Assembly: GCA_007644065.1 (NCBI GenBank)
Contig: VJWN01000013.1
Location: 930,001-994,000 of the forward strand
Length of the DNA: 64,000 bases
From: Margaritispora aquatica
Taxonomy: Eukaryota > Ascomycota > Leotiomycetes > Helotiales > Discinellaceae
Reading direction: 5' to 3'
In this document: positions 38,501 to 48,260 of the stretch, one piece after another
Position numbering within the stretch: position 1 is the first letter of the stretch
Layout of the letters: each line of letters starts with the position of its first letter
The notes under the pieces: model-generated
The model's input: the letters and a program-made list of their open reading frames with translations, nothing else
Database searches by the model: none
What the model was told of the DNA's origin: nothing
Translations under genes and position numbers: made by a program

Positions 38501-41500
38501 ACTTACAACATTGAAGTACTGAGTGAGCCAAAGCATCGAAAGGATCCAGGCGTTTCTCGAGTTCTCCCACAAGAGACTGTCTCCCTGGACTACCACCGCG
38601 AGCAGAACAACCCCAAAGTGCAGCACGATATGGTGCTGGCTCGGAACAGGTATGGTAGCGTTACCAACAGCTTGAACTTACGCTACGGATGTGGGCAAAG
38701 CAACATCATCATCCGTGAGCAGGCTGAAGATCAGTCAGGGAAGAAGAAGGGGGAAGTCGAGCAAGCCCAGATCAGAAGTCAAATAAAAAGCAACCAAGAA
38801 CTACGAGCTAGGACCTTGCAGGGGGCACACTACGCCTCGCTTACGGAAACAACATACACGGACGTAATTTACGAGGATGACTCGTTTTACAAGCCTGTAG
38901 TTTCTAGGAGTAAACAAACGCATTATACTGGATTCAACACCGACGGACTGCTAGAATTTACAACTGCCAAACAGGATGTCATCAAGCTTTTTTCTGACTG
39001 TCAAGTAAGCAGGGGAAAAGAGACGGTGACGTACTTCCGGACTCCAGATCTCACAGGGCGACTTCCACTTCACAAGATCAAGTATATGCCTGTGATTGAT
39101 CAGAGTTACGATCTTGCGATCACAGATGAGCAAAGCAACAGTATCCGAGTTGGCCCAGCCGATTCCATAGGCGATCTTCTAAAGGCTGGAGGGTATGTTC
39201 GTCTGGAGGGCGCGGATTGGTGGCGTCCCTCATCACGCATAAGATTCTCCGAGGAGGAAAGAGGTGAACTAAAGCGAGCTCGTGCGGCTTTTTACATTCC
39301 GACAGTGCAAAAAGATCCTTTTGATAACGTGTCGACTGTGGTTATGGATGATTATTTCTTGCTCACCACACAGTCCACTAATGCTATTGGCAAGACAACT
39401 CTTGCAGACAACTGCTATCGGTCGCTACAGGTTGTCGAGATGACGGATCCTAATTCCAACCGTTCACGAGTGGGTATTGACTTGTTGGGAGACAAAGTCA
39501 CCACTGCACAGATGGGGAAGAACGGGCAAGCATTGGGTGATGCCCCGGACACAGAAACTGGAAACTCGAGTGGTGCATATCTGACATCAAGAGAAGAGGC
39601 CGAATCCTTCATCAGAAACCCGGATGAAAATGCGGCCAGGCTTCTTCTAGGTGGATGGAACACGCGGACACTCTTTTGCCGACGGCGTTTGGATATTGGT
39701 GGTGTAAGTCTGCCACGATTCCGCATCGACATCGTTCGCAGTGAGCACGCTCACTCTGGTCGGGAGGGCAAGGTCTCTGTTCAGATCACATTCTTAAGTG
39801 CCAGTCAGAAAACACTACAAACTACCAGTCTAGTCTCGTGGGAACAAAGTAAATGGTCTGTCTCTGACAATATGGTCCATAATGCAGCAGGTCAGCCATT
39901 CCAGATATATCAACCCTTTTTCGCTAATCATCCTGGTTACCATCATCATCGGGATATCAACACTCCATCATCATTTTCCTTTATTGATCCTGTTGATGGC
40001 CAAGTGGGCATGCTATACGCAAACAAAACATGGGTCAAAACATGGCACACAGCATGGTCCACGGTTTCCTGGGACGGAGGCGCGACACTGAGTATTACGG
40101 ACCCTCTTGAGGACCAACACGTGGGCTATTATTTCCGAGAGCTTTATGGTAGTCGTGACTTGGCTCTTTGGCTACAAAGATGTCGTTCGAATGCTGATAT
40201 GCATGTTCAAGAGGCAGCGAACAAGGCCGCGGCCACATTTGCCCATAACTGCTTGACCACCTACTCCAGCGCTCTCGACGTTGAGATTGCCCGCGTTGAA
40301 CAGACAGGATCCATTCGCAATCGAGCAATGATGTTCGAGCACGACGCTCAAGGAAACATTGAGACCGAGTGTGATCCCCTAGGGCGTATTGTTCAGCAGA
40401 GCCAATATGATGTCTTAGGTCGCCCTTTCGCAGTTACAAATATGGACAAGGGCACGAATATATTCATCAGTGACTGTATGGATGGATCCCTATACTCAGC
40501 CGTCCCCGACGGCCCCGCACAGAGGACGATCTTTGATACATTACGTAGACCCATTGAGACACGCGTCCGAGAAAATCCAAATGATGTGGCAGAGATTATT
40601 TGGACCCGATTCATCTACGGGGATAACGCTGCAGATGCCCTAGAGAGGAACGTAGTAGGTCGATTGACCCGCGTTGAAGACCAGGCTGGCGTACGAGAAA
40701 TCGATGCTTACGATTTCAAAGGAAACTTGTCCTCCGAGGCGAGGCGGTTGGCGGTTGAATACAAGACATGCATAGACTGGGACAAGCATGAGTCTATCGA
40801 ACTAGGGGATAGCGTACAAATCAGCACTGAATACGACGCCATGAACAGACCAGTACTTGCCATTGACATGCTTGGTCGCAAGACACGTCGTACCTTCGAT
40901 CTTCTTGGAAATATGGCAAGTCTCGGCTCCAAAGGTCCCCAAGACACTGAATGGACTTTACATACCAAGTCAACAGCGTATACAGCGGACGGTTTGATCA
41001 GCCAGCGCGAGATTTGTGATGGTCTGGTAACACGGTACATGTACGACGAGGAGTCAAAACTTCTTATCCGGAAGATGACTAGAAACAGTAGGGGAGGCAA
41101 GATCGAGGACATTGAATACACCTATGACTGCGCCGGCCGTCTAACTCGAGCCTCTGATACCGCTCAAGATACTGTCTTCTTTCGCAATAGAAAGATCCAG
41201 CCTATCAAGGAGTACACTTATGATGCATCTGGGCAATTGATCCAAGCCAGAGGCTGGGAGCAGCTACGAGGCAACGGCCTCGGGGTACTATCGAGTCCTG
41301 GCAGCAATGGCGCCCCCACACCAGATTCCCGCCAGATGGTTGACTACACTGAATCGTACATATATGACGATTCTGGTAACATTCTCGTCATGAGCCATCA
41401 GGTTTCAGATGCGGCGACGCAGGGGTGGGTTCGTAGGTACTCGTACGAAGCGGGAAGCCTCATCGAGCCTGAAAGACGAGGAAACAGACTCACAGGCACG

Positions 41501-42934
41501 GAAACGGCAGAGGGCTTCGAAAGCTTTACGTACAACGCCACTGGAGCCATAGTTCGTATGCCTAGTTTTAGTCAGATCTCCTGGGACTGCTTTGAAAATA
41601 TGAGGTCCATCACGAGGCAAGTGACTTCCGACAAGTCGTTAATACCCGAGACCACTTGGTTCACGTATGACGCCGAGGGCAATCGCGTGCGCAAGGTCAC
41701 GGAGCGTGCCCATACAACGGGAACCGGGAGAGTTGTGAAGCTGAAGGAGACGAGGTACATCGGAACGGCCCAGTCGTACGTGGTCTACGCGGGTGACGGT
41801 ACCTTGGTCCGCCAGGTGACGAAAACTTCCCACATCCACAGCGCTACCGGCTCCTCGCCTACAGTTTCAATCGAGACGCTTGAAAATGGTAAGCCTTTGA
41901 TGAGATACCTCCTAAGTCCCAACCTCGAGGTTGACGATCAAGGAAAAACGGTGTCTTACGAGGAATACTCGCCTTTTGGCGCCTCGACCGTCATTGTATG
42001 TGGAAATGGCATCATGGCTCCAAGCGAGTTCCGCTTCGCCTCCTACCGTCGAGACACAGAGACAGGTCTCTACCACTGTGGTAAGCGGTATTACTGCCCC
42101 AAACTAGCTCGATGGACCGGTGCAGACTCGTTGGGCACGTCGGACGGACCTAACGTATACTGCTATTGCGCAAATGATCCTGTCAACTACAACGATCCGA
42201 ATGGTACAGCGAAACAAGGAGAGGAAAAGGCCCAAGGACATAAGTCCAAATGGTGCTGCTCCAAAGACGGCTTTTCCATATTCGCCAAAGCTGCTTGGCA
42301 AAATAGTGTCAACGCTCTAGCCAATACCAGCCTGGGGGTTTTTGCAGCAGGAGTCGCGCTAAACAGCACTATGGCACAGATCTTTGCCAATAATCCCCCG
42401 ACCATCGATCTTTCGAATACCATACAACAAACCATGGTGGCCTCACTAATTATGTACAACGGGGCATCCATAGTGTCGTACGCAGGAGAGAAGCTAGCAA
42501 AGTTCGTTGTGTCCCGTTGTTCGAGAGACCCCAGTACTTACGATCCGGATTACGAAGCCTTCCTACTTGAGCACGCCAAATTGCGAGAGCGAGATGGAAC
42601 AGCCGCAGACTTGTTTCTCCGCGTGTTTGTGTCAGATCAGGCAAAGAAGCAGGGAATCGAACCCGCTGACGTTGACAAAAAGTTGCTCAAGATCAGGATG
42701 AAGCAATTGGAACCTGGGGAACCCGGTGAACTTGTAGAACCCGCGGAAATCCGAGTCGACGAAAATCAAGAAAATGGGGCACCCGGTGGCACAGGAAACG
42801 ATACTATTAAATCGAAGCCTGCTGGAAGTTCTAGCTTTGATATGGAAATGCCACATGACCTTTCAGGGCTAAAACATAGGAATGAAGGAGCGGCGATGAA
42901 GCCGTATATTATGAATATTAACAAAATAGACTAG
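35567..42934 (+). CDS. TcB-TcC fusion of an insecticidal Tc toxin complex (SpvB/RHS protein)
   Basis: One uninterrupted frame of 2,455 aa from ATG 35567. Residues 1 to about 70 are Ser-rich with a poly-Ser run. From about 73 comes the SpvB block (FTVNPSKGTLSLSIPLPISK, LSYDSGAGNGPFGIGWSL). Five FG-GAP/VCBS-like DLDGxGxxDL repeats near 464, 543, 597, 659 and 713 form the TcB beta-propeller gate. A TcdB middle-domain block (HEGYYDPIDREFRGFGVVE) starts about 860. RHS/YD repeats run from about 1590. The RHS core ends with KRYYCPKLARWTGADSLG, NDPVNYNDPNG at about 2203-2213; in bacterial TcC the equivalent place is where the cargo is cut off. The remaining 242 residues match no cargo I know. In bacteria TcB-TcC makes a hollow cocoon around the cargo and docks on TcA. 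Bacterial TcB and TcC are usually separate; here they are fused. Confidence 0.95.
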   Translation: MEPNRASTTPAQTGKQRDEQATPAATNAKPVNLQAHASSSSSSSSSPSSSTISTSTSSEPFTIPVLEPSSFITGKGGGALRSIDQKFTVNPSKGTLSLSIPLPISKSRGNFQPSLALSYDSGAGNGPFGIGWSLSQQSITRQTSSQIPCYNDEDVFVFMGEDLVPLETVEKTVGAYIVKEYAPRVRTEDEIRVEKWSSTTRCGEIFWRTISSCNITSFYGRDSSSLQFENHPTGARIFSWLMCESYDGNGNAIAYSYKIEDDAGLGDLPTNQKALEMAKDPNVRTRARYIKRVMYGNHLPCRDLESWDILPVTENTQWCFSVVFDYGEHDLSYPTTAAVRSWNVRVDRFSSSRSGFEIRHYRLCQRVLMFHHFPEKLGLQDYLVSSMSLSYGENPCGTLLHSCSLNGHAFDGKTQRYLSESMAPLHLTYSTPPPVEQLQMKSMKPTCLQNLGSSKPGVITRWLDLDGEGSPGLLVQMNGAWFFQRNENGINAGLDSASSSTDSGEDSDSGEEESEAEIVDKFGPVRQLRTLPNIQDYSKIAFDDLDGNGLQDLVLVDDYGKISGFHERQPDTDGWSHFQNVDSVPNLNLSDAGFKRIDLTGNGVVDLLMPGEVPGELTWHPSLGKRGFSIKRACEVVQGCDATRISFLGDDHTAVFLADMTGDGLQDILHISMGRVSYFPNQGYGRFGLEVTMFNAPMMDHNGMFSAERIHLLDLDGSGTTDLIYLAASGGATAYYNECGNGFSSATQLPQFPQVSRLSSVFALDILGKGTSCLCWAGPADASTDDVVIRYLDLAPRCKPHLLTSYSDGNGQETRVKYRPSNTFFLRDERQGWRWKTSIPFPVHVVRQVVKCDELEGYTHTTTYGYHEGYYDPIDREFRGFGVVETWEAETLAAFKDQRFKTPVRYTKSWYHTGAPEVSLIPERTFGDPKVTSSLPISHRQSSRREYFRALKGFEFRNEVYVHDGTSRSNVPHSVKELTYNIEVLSEPKHRKDPGVSRVLPQETVSLDYHREQNNPKVQHDMVLARNRYGSVTNSLNLRYGCGQSNIIIREQAEDQSGKKKGEVEQAQIRSQIKSNQELRARTLQGAHYASLTETTYTDVIYEDDSFYKPVVSRSKQTHYTGFNTDGLLEFTTAKQDVIKLFSDCQVSRGKETVTYFRTPDLTGRLPLHKIKYMPVIDQSYDLAITDEQSNSIRVGPADSIGDLLKAGGYVRLEGADWWRPSSRIRFSEEERGELKRARAAFYIPTVQKDPFDNVSTVVMDDYFLLTTQSTNAIGKTTLADNCYRSLQVVEMTDPNSNRSRVGIDLLGDKVTTAQMGKNGQALGDAPDTETGNSSGAYLTSREEAESFIRNPDENAARLLLGGWNTRTLFCRRRLDIGGVSLPRFRIDIVRSEHAHSGREGKVSVQITFLSASQKTLQTTSLVSWEQSKWSVSDNMVHNAAGQPFQIYQPFFANHPGYHHHRDINTPSSFSFIDPVDGQVGMLYANKTWVKTWHTAWSTVSWDGGATLSITDPLEDQHVGYYFRELYGSRDLALWLQRCRSNADMHVQEAANKAAATFAHNCLTTYSSALDVEIARVEQTGSIRNRAMMFEHDAQGNIETECDPLGRIVQQSQYDVLGRPFAVTNMDKGTNIFISDCMDGSLYSAVPDGPAQRTIFDTLRRPIETRVRENPNDVAEIIWTRFIYGDNAADALERNVVGRLTRVEDQAGVREIDAYDFKGNLSSEARRLAVEYKTCIDWDKHESIELGDSVQISTEYDAMNRPVLAIDMLGRKTRRTFDLLGNMASLGSKGPQDTEWTLHTKSTAYTADGLISQREICDGLVTRYMYDEESKLLIRKMTRNSRGGKIEDIEYTYDCAGRLTRASDTAQDTVFFRNRKIQPIKEYTYDASGQLIQARGWEQLRGNGLGVLSSPGSNGAPTPDSRQMVDYTESYIYDDSGNILVMSHQVSDAATQGWVRRYSYEAGSLIEPERRGNRLTGTETAEGFESFTYNATGAIVRMPSFSQISWDCFENMRSITRQVTSDKSLIPETTWFTYDAEGNRVRKVTERAHTTGTGRVVKLKETRYIGTAQSYVVYAGDGTLVRQVTKTSHIHSATGSSPTVSIETLENGKPLMRYLLSPNLEVDDQGKTVSYEEYSPFGASTVIVCGNGIMAPSEFRFASYRRDTETGLYHCGKRYYCPKLARWTGADSLGTSDGPNVYCYCANDPVNYNDPNGTAKQGEEKAQGHKSKWCCSKDGFSIFAKAAWQNSVNALANTSLGVFAAGVALNSTMAQIFANNPPTIDLSNTIQQTMVASLIMYNGASIVSYAGEKLAKFVVSRCSRDPSTYDPDYEAFLLEHAKLRERDGTAADLFLRVFVSDQAKKQGIEPADVDKKLLKIRMKQLEPGEPGELVEPAEIRVDENQENGAPGGTGNDTIKSKPAGSSSFDMEMPHDLSGLKHRNEGAAMKPYIMNINKID
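35687..35716. repeat. TTC trinucleotide tract (poly-Ser) in TcB-TcC
   Basis: In-frame TTC/TCT repeat interrupted once by CCT. It encodes a serine run in the N-terminal linker ahead of the SpvB domain. Confidence 0.9.
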
Positions 42935-44923
42935 ATATTTATCGATTTTTGATCAGAATTAAAAATATGAGTTTTATTTATGATAAATCCTACCCAATAG
43001 TTCGTCCTGAGTTCCGCTCTGTTTTTATAATATATTCCCCGGTATTAGGACACCAACAGTTGTTTTATAGTTGTTAAATATATAAGTTAAGTAGATGTAT
43101 TTCTGAAATATCGAAACACGTCGGCTTTGTTTAAGGTTTAAATATAAAATTGCCTTTAAGATATTAGCCCGCTAGAACGACGTTGTCTATAGCTACCGAG
43201 ATCACGTGGTACCACGTTTCTACCTACGGACCTACCTATTTATCCCATTCCTTCAAGACTAGCTTAGGGTAGAGGAAAGTCGTACTTATATCGGAATAGA
43301 GTCAGAAAGGTAACTACTCCTCTTTATCTTTTTTGATATCTTTTGTTATATCACTTAATAAGTAGTAATAGAATAAGTCTTAGCTTACTTATTCTTCCTA
43401 TATCCGCTAAACCTTATTCTTTTAATACTGTGATACTCGTTATTATATTACTTTCCGGTCGAGCAATAAAATGTCGTCGTTATATAAGCGGTACCCGTCT
43501 CTTAAGACGGCCTCGGCTATTGTTAGGAATAATATATACAATAGGGGTGTCACATCACCCAAATATCAGATAATATTGGGACTGCAATTCTAGGAGCCTA
43601 GCCTTTGACTAGCGACCGGTTACCCCACTTTTCGAATAGAAGTAATAAATGAACATCCAGATACATTTGCTATCATGTACAACCTATCTTAGAGTAGGGA
43701 TTGCTATTAATAGAGGAAGGGAAGATAGAGGCTTCCTTGGCAATATTTCATAGGGCTTTCGAGCAAGGTAAAGGAAATTGCAAATGAGATGTTGAGCAAT
43801 GCTTCTCGAAAAGAGGGACGTAGCCTTCAGATAAGGACTGGTTCCCAACTCATACTTTTCACCGAGGCTATGCACTAAGCTCAGAAACATTAACTATTAT
43901 AATGTTGGGAAATATGTCGAGATTTTGATTGCTCACACCTATGGTGTGTCGATTGATCATCAAAAGTTCAAAACTTGATCAAATGTTAAGAGCTTTCGCT
44001 ACCGATTTACGAACGCCACAGCGATCAGGTCAACGATCTCCTCCTGGCGGTTACAGCTGAAAATGCTGGCGCACTCTGTGATTCTGGCAATTTCTGCAGT
44101 GGACCTGGATGTAAGTATACTCTGTCGGTAGACAAGCTCCACTTTGTGGCATACGCTGACTACACAATCTTACGACCAACAAGACCTCAAAGAATTTGAG
44201 AATTTGACAATTTGCTTTCCCTATTTCCTCTATTTTTAAAAAAAAAAAAAAAGAATTTTGAGAAAAAAGATAACTGTGGTTTCACTCAGAATACGTGGCA
44301 GCCTATGCAATAGGATGCCAATATATTCAGTGAGTGATCGATGATTTATTAGAGTCTATGGGGGTCTTCACTTAAGTAACAGTAGTGCTCTTTGTCCCGA
44401 TTAGGCTAAGACCTGCATCAAAGGACCAATGAGAGGCCTGTATGCTGGTGCCTATATAGTCACATGACCTTTGTCATGATAATGCAACTGCATATGCACC
44501 AACGACATCTGACTGCCTTGCCTGAGCCTTGGAATTATTGACTTTTATAAAGAAAAGGAAAAAAAAACATAAAAAAGTTAATGCACGTGTTTTGTGTACA
44601 AGGTTTCCACCGACAAAGTGGGGTCGGCTTATTGACAGAATATGCATACGACTAGTTCTGGAGTGTCCTACAAATAAACGCACATCCCTTCGGTGGTAGA
44701 CGAAGCGAGTTGCCTGCTCTTGTTTGTAGATCCTTGGGTTGGCCTAATCCTCGTGTAAAACAGCGACCAGCCCCGCTGAATTCGGCGGCCATCGCACCTG
44801 AACATTCCGTTTATCTCTAATGTGTATGTTGAAAAGCCTCTCAGCCTCACATATCAGAGCTTCTTAAAGACGTATTTCACTTTACCGTGCCAGCATTTTT
44901 TTGAGAGACTTTTGTCTTTCGAT
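42935..44923. other. AT-rich gene-free block
   Basis: 2 kb with no supported gene. About 42,940-43,500 is clearly richer in A+T than the flanking genes (runs of TATA, TTAATA and AATAAG), with many stop codons in every frame. A GTGTCACATCACCC sequence at 43,547 could be the edge of a decayed LTR, but I found no second copy. A 14-base A run lies near 44,238. I read the block as decayed repeat DNA (inference). Confidence 0.55.
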
Positions 44924-47191
44924 ATGATGCTAGATTGGCTAGATTCATGTTTGGGAGCTCTCTCACAGCTCTTTGCTGAGCCTGACTATGACAATTACGT
45001 ATACATTCGACTCCCAGAGGATAGTCCCCAAAACAGAATGATATATGGGGAGGAAAACCACGAAATACAAAATACAGCAAGTTTCTATTGGCCAGGACGC
45101 TTTATACCCTTCTCAGGATCTGATATCGATCCTGATAAGTCGGTAGAACTGCACCGGCTATGTGGCAAGTGTATGCACATTCAATCCTGGATACGAGATA
45201 ATCTCTCAACAACAAATACGCGACAAATCTTCCCACACCACGAATCTATCGAAGAGGTGCAAAATTCTGCACGAGATGGATGCCATCTCTGTTCTCTTTT
45301 ATATCCCACTCTCTTGTTTCCGTGTGATTTGCGTTACGACTATCTCAATGTACTACTTGGTGGAAGCCCAGGCCCTTACGAGGTTATGCTTGTGAGGAAG
45401 TTCTGGGATGACTTTCGAACACCTTTGGATATTCATTTTTGGCTGCGGCAAAAAGGTTCACCGGAAATCGGACTGCTCACTGATGAGCAGAGAATGAAAG
45501 TTCTAGGCACATTCGGTAAGTGTTTGCACCATACATCAATGTTTACTAAGCAGAAAAAAAAAACAAAGATGATCAGTGACCGAGAACGTATGTCGCCCAG
45601 CACGAAATCGTCTGCATCGCGTGAAACACAAGACTGGGCAAACAAAAAGTTGCAGGATTGTTTGACAAACCATGTTCAATGCAAGTTGTTCAGCGATGGG
45701 CAAAGCTTCATGCCCACGAGAGTGCTCGACGTGAGCACAGCATCACAGAACCAAACAATAAAGCTCGTATCTTCAATAGCAGCAAATCTCAACACTGCAT
45801 ATATAGCGTTGAGCTATTGTTGGGGCAACACTCAACCAGTTAAGCTGACCAGTGCTACATATGAGCAATTTCATATTGGTATACAAATATCCAGCCTTCA
45901 GAAAACTATTCAAGATGCCATTGAAATATGCCACTGGTTTAATATCAGATATATCTGGGTGGATGCATTGTGCATTATTCAGGACGACGAAGACGATTGG
46001 AGTCATGAAGCCAAACTCATGGGCAAAGTGTATCAGGAAGCAACGTTGACAATTTCTGCCCAAGGAGCAAAAGATAGCAGAGAAGGTTGCTTCTCACTCA
46101 GGAATCCATTAATGGACACGCCTTGCAGGATCCTTGAAGAGAGTCCAACACAAGAAGCCGTATTTGTGTATCCTATGTCGGACACATATATGCTAAGGAA
46201 GAATGAATTTCGAGACTCTCCATTATTCCAAAGAGCATGGGTAGTTCAGGAGAGGCTTCTTTCACCGAGAGTGCTTTTCTTTGGAGATGGACTTACTTGG
46301 GAATGTTGCGAGACCACACAAAGCGAGTTCCAAGATCGTTCTCTCATGCCAGATGAGTTGAAACGAATCATCCCTCGAGAAACACTTCCGCTAGGAGAAT
46401 CCCATTTATACTCAAAGAATGACGGATACTTTTGGCGATCTCAAGACTTACAAACTTTAGAGGGACTAGCTTCTTTCTGGCATAAGGTTATGAAGATGTA
46501 TTCCTCTACAAAGCTCACTGTGAACAGCGACAGACCTTTGGCTTTGCAGGGTATCATCAAAATGGTTGAAGAGCGAACGAAGCTTGAAAGTGTTGCAGGT
46601 TTATGGAAACCACTTCTGAGAATGGAACTGCTTTGGCACACCGAGCAGTGGGGAGAGTTCCGGGGCAGGAAGACATACAACGGTCGAATCAAGAACTTCC
46701 CTTCCTGGTCATGGTTGGGTGTTGATGTGCCTGTTGAACATAACTATGATAATATGTTTGATAAAAAGGTAGAATGGCTGATTGACATCCGTACCACTCA
46801 AATAGACATGCACCCTTCACTTGAAGGAGACCGAAAGATGATATGGACTGGTCACATTTACCTGACAGGTTTTCTCCATCGCATCAAGAGCATGGGAAAG
46901 GTTCTGTATTTCGACACATGGGAAACACAATGGGCACATCTAATTGCCGATGATGCTTCTTTCAGGATAAGAAGGGGCATGTTCTTCTTGATTATAACAA
47001 GGGATCCCTATCGAAGCCATTTAGGAAATAATGAGGGAGGTTTCCTCGGTTTGGTCGTTAGGAAAGCCCCAACACACTCGAAGCTCTTTGCAGGTTACGA
47101 GCGGTTGGGATATATGGAGGTAGATGCGGCTGGTTGGGTCCCTCCCTCACCAGGCTCGGAGTCTGGACGTCAAACCATCGTTCTGGTCTAA
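44924..47191 (+). CDS. HET-domain (heterokaryon incompatibility-type) protein
   Basis: Single exon, 755 aa from ATG 44924; upstream in-frame codons back to 44822 are non-ATG. Residues about 70-130 hold a Cys-rich stretch (CGKCMHIQSW, DGCHLCSLLYP) usual before fungal HET domains. The HET core shows YIALSYCWG (about 293-301), YIWVDALCIIQDDEDDW (about 343-359) and MGKVYQEATLTISAQG (about 367-382), then FQRAWVVQERLLSPRVLFF. The C-terminal half ends with the common FPSWSWLG block (about 594). HET proteins trigger cell death after fusion of unlike hyphae. As a group they are numerous, fast evolving and often sit in repeat-rich places, which fits the AT-rich block upstream. Confidence 0.93.
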   Translation: MMLDWLDSCLGALSQLFAEPDYDNYVYIRLPEDSPQNRMIYGEENHEIQNTASFYWPGRFIPFSGSDIDPDKSVELHRLCGKCMHIQSWIRDNLSTTNTRQIFPHHESIEEVQNSARDGCHLCSLLYPTLLFPCDLRYDYLNVLLGGSPGPYEVMLVRKFWDDFRTPLDIHFWLRQKGSPEIGLLTDEQRMKVLGTFGKCLHHTSMFTKQKKKTKMISDRERMSPSTKSSASRETQDWANKKLQDCLTNHVQCKLFSDGQSFMPTRVLDVSTASQNQTIKLVSSIAANLNTAYIALSYCWGNTQPVKLTSATYEQFHIGIQISSLQKTIQDAIEICHWFNIRYIWVDALCIIQDDEDDWSHEAKLMGKVYQEATLTISAQGAKDSREGCFSLRNPLMDTPCRILEESPTQEAVFVYPMSDTYMLRKNEFRDSPLFQRAWVVQERLLSPRVLFFGDGLTWECCETTQSEFQDRSLMPDELKRIIPRETLPLGESHLYSKNDGYFWRSQDLQTLEGLASFWHKVMKMYSSTKLTVNSDRPLALQGIIKMVEERTKLESVAGLWKPLLRMELLWHTEQWGEFRGRKTYNGRIKNFPSWSWLGVDVPVEHNYDNMFDKKVEWLIDIRTTQIDMHPSLEGDRKMIWTGHIYLTGFLHRIKSMGKVLYFDTWETQWAHLIADDASFRIRRGMFFLIITRDPYRSHLGNNEGGFLGLVVRKAPTHSKLFAGYERLGYMEVDAAGWVPPSPGSESGRQTIVLV

Positions 47192-47558
47192 GACTTGATT
47201 CGGATGGAATTTGAATATATAATCCCAGATTTCGAGGGTAGAACCAGAAGAGGTTTTTCAGCAGCGAGTATAGAGGTCGCGACATAAGGCACGGCACAAT
47301 CTTCTGCTGGAATTAAGTCATTCACATTACGACAAGGCTACCAAAATCTCGATTTCATTTCAGGCTCAACAATTGTAACCTGACGTTCTTACGTTAGCTT
47401 TCTAGCCTCGATTCTAGCGAACATTCACAACACTAGGCAGATTTGGATCGCAACTCTTCTTCAAAAAGTCAAGACGGTCACCTCAATCTCCTTACCCTCA
47501 TCTGAGTACCAATTTCCCACTTCGCTGTATCAAATTCAGAAGTCAAAAGCTACATACA
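47192..47558. other. Intergenic, no gene seen
   Basis: 367 bp between two plus-strand genes. No motif beyond a pyrimidine-rich leader before 47559. Confidence 0.5.
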
Positions 47559-48260
47559 ATGTCGATTCAACAGCGTGGGGTCATGGCTGCGGGCAAGGTC
47601 GAGAAGCGCAAGAGGCGTAAGTGGAGGGCCGAAGCCGTTAATCCTACATGTATGCGCAGACCAGAGAATGGGTTCTTCAAGATGAATAAATTCACTGCTC
47701 TGGAATGTGCGCCATGGTTCTTGAGCTTCCTCCTCATGGCACTGTTGCTGTTCCCTGGACCAGAAGCTACAACTCCAAGCGCCTACCCTTGGTTTTTCGT
47801 TCCCTTTCTTCTTGCCTGTCCATCCGTTCTATTCTTGATCTACCACGGTAAGCATATTACTTCCCCTTCCGCTGTCAGCTATGATATCTAATACTCCACA
47901 GGCCAATCGAGACGTATGCATTACTACGACATTACCAACCGTGGCCGCGCCAGACTCGATTTGACTCGCTCCGTCACATGCAGTGAGACTCTCACATTTG
48001 CATGGTCAAAACTCACTTGGTCTCTGTTCTACGCCATCATGAAGGACGCCGATGCCAAGGGTGGAGATGCAACCATTGGGGAATGGGTTATCTGGGTGGC
48101 TAGCACTCTTATGGTTGGGCTCATCGGAGAAGGGCTTTTTTTCCTGATCTGGAGAGTTCCTATTGCGGATTCGCTGGCTCTGAAATGGATGGACCAGGAG
48201 GCTGTTAGGCTCATGAAGAAGGTGTCTAAACGGGAGGAGAAGTCGAAGAAATACTCTTAG
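47559..48260 (+). CDS. Small three-helix membrane protein, function unknown
   Basis: Two exons, 47559-47847 and 47902-48260 (54 bp intron, GTAAGC...CACAG), giving 215 aa. A basic N-terminus (KVEKRKRRKWR) precedes two close hydrophobic segments at about residues 51-67 and 76-95. A soluble loop follows (HYYDITNRGRARLDL, WSKLTWSLFYAIMKDADAKG), then a third span about 163-185 and a basic tail (KKVSKREEKSKKYS). No signal peptide and no motif I recognise. The dibasic start and end suggest an ER or Golgi membrane location (inference). It could be a lineage-restricted fungal family. Confidence 0.8.

Noticed and set aside
43547..43700. Possible solo LTR beginning GTGTCACATCACCC
   Set aside because: No matching second terminus or target-site duplication could be found by eye, so no mobile element is called.
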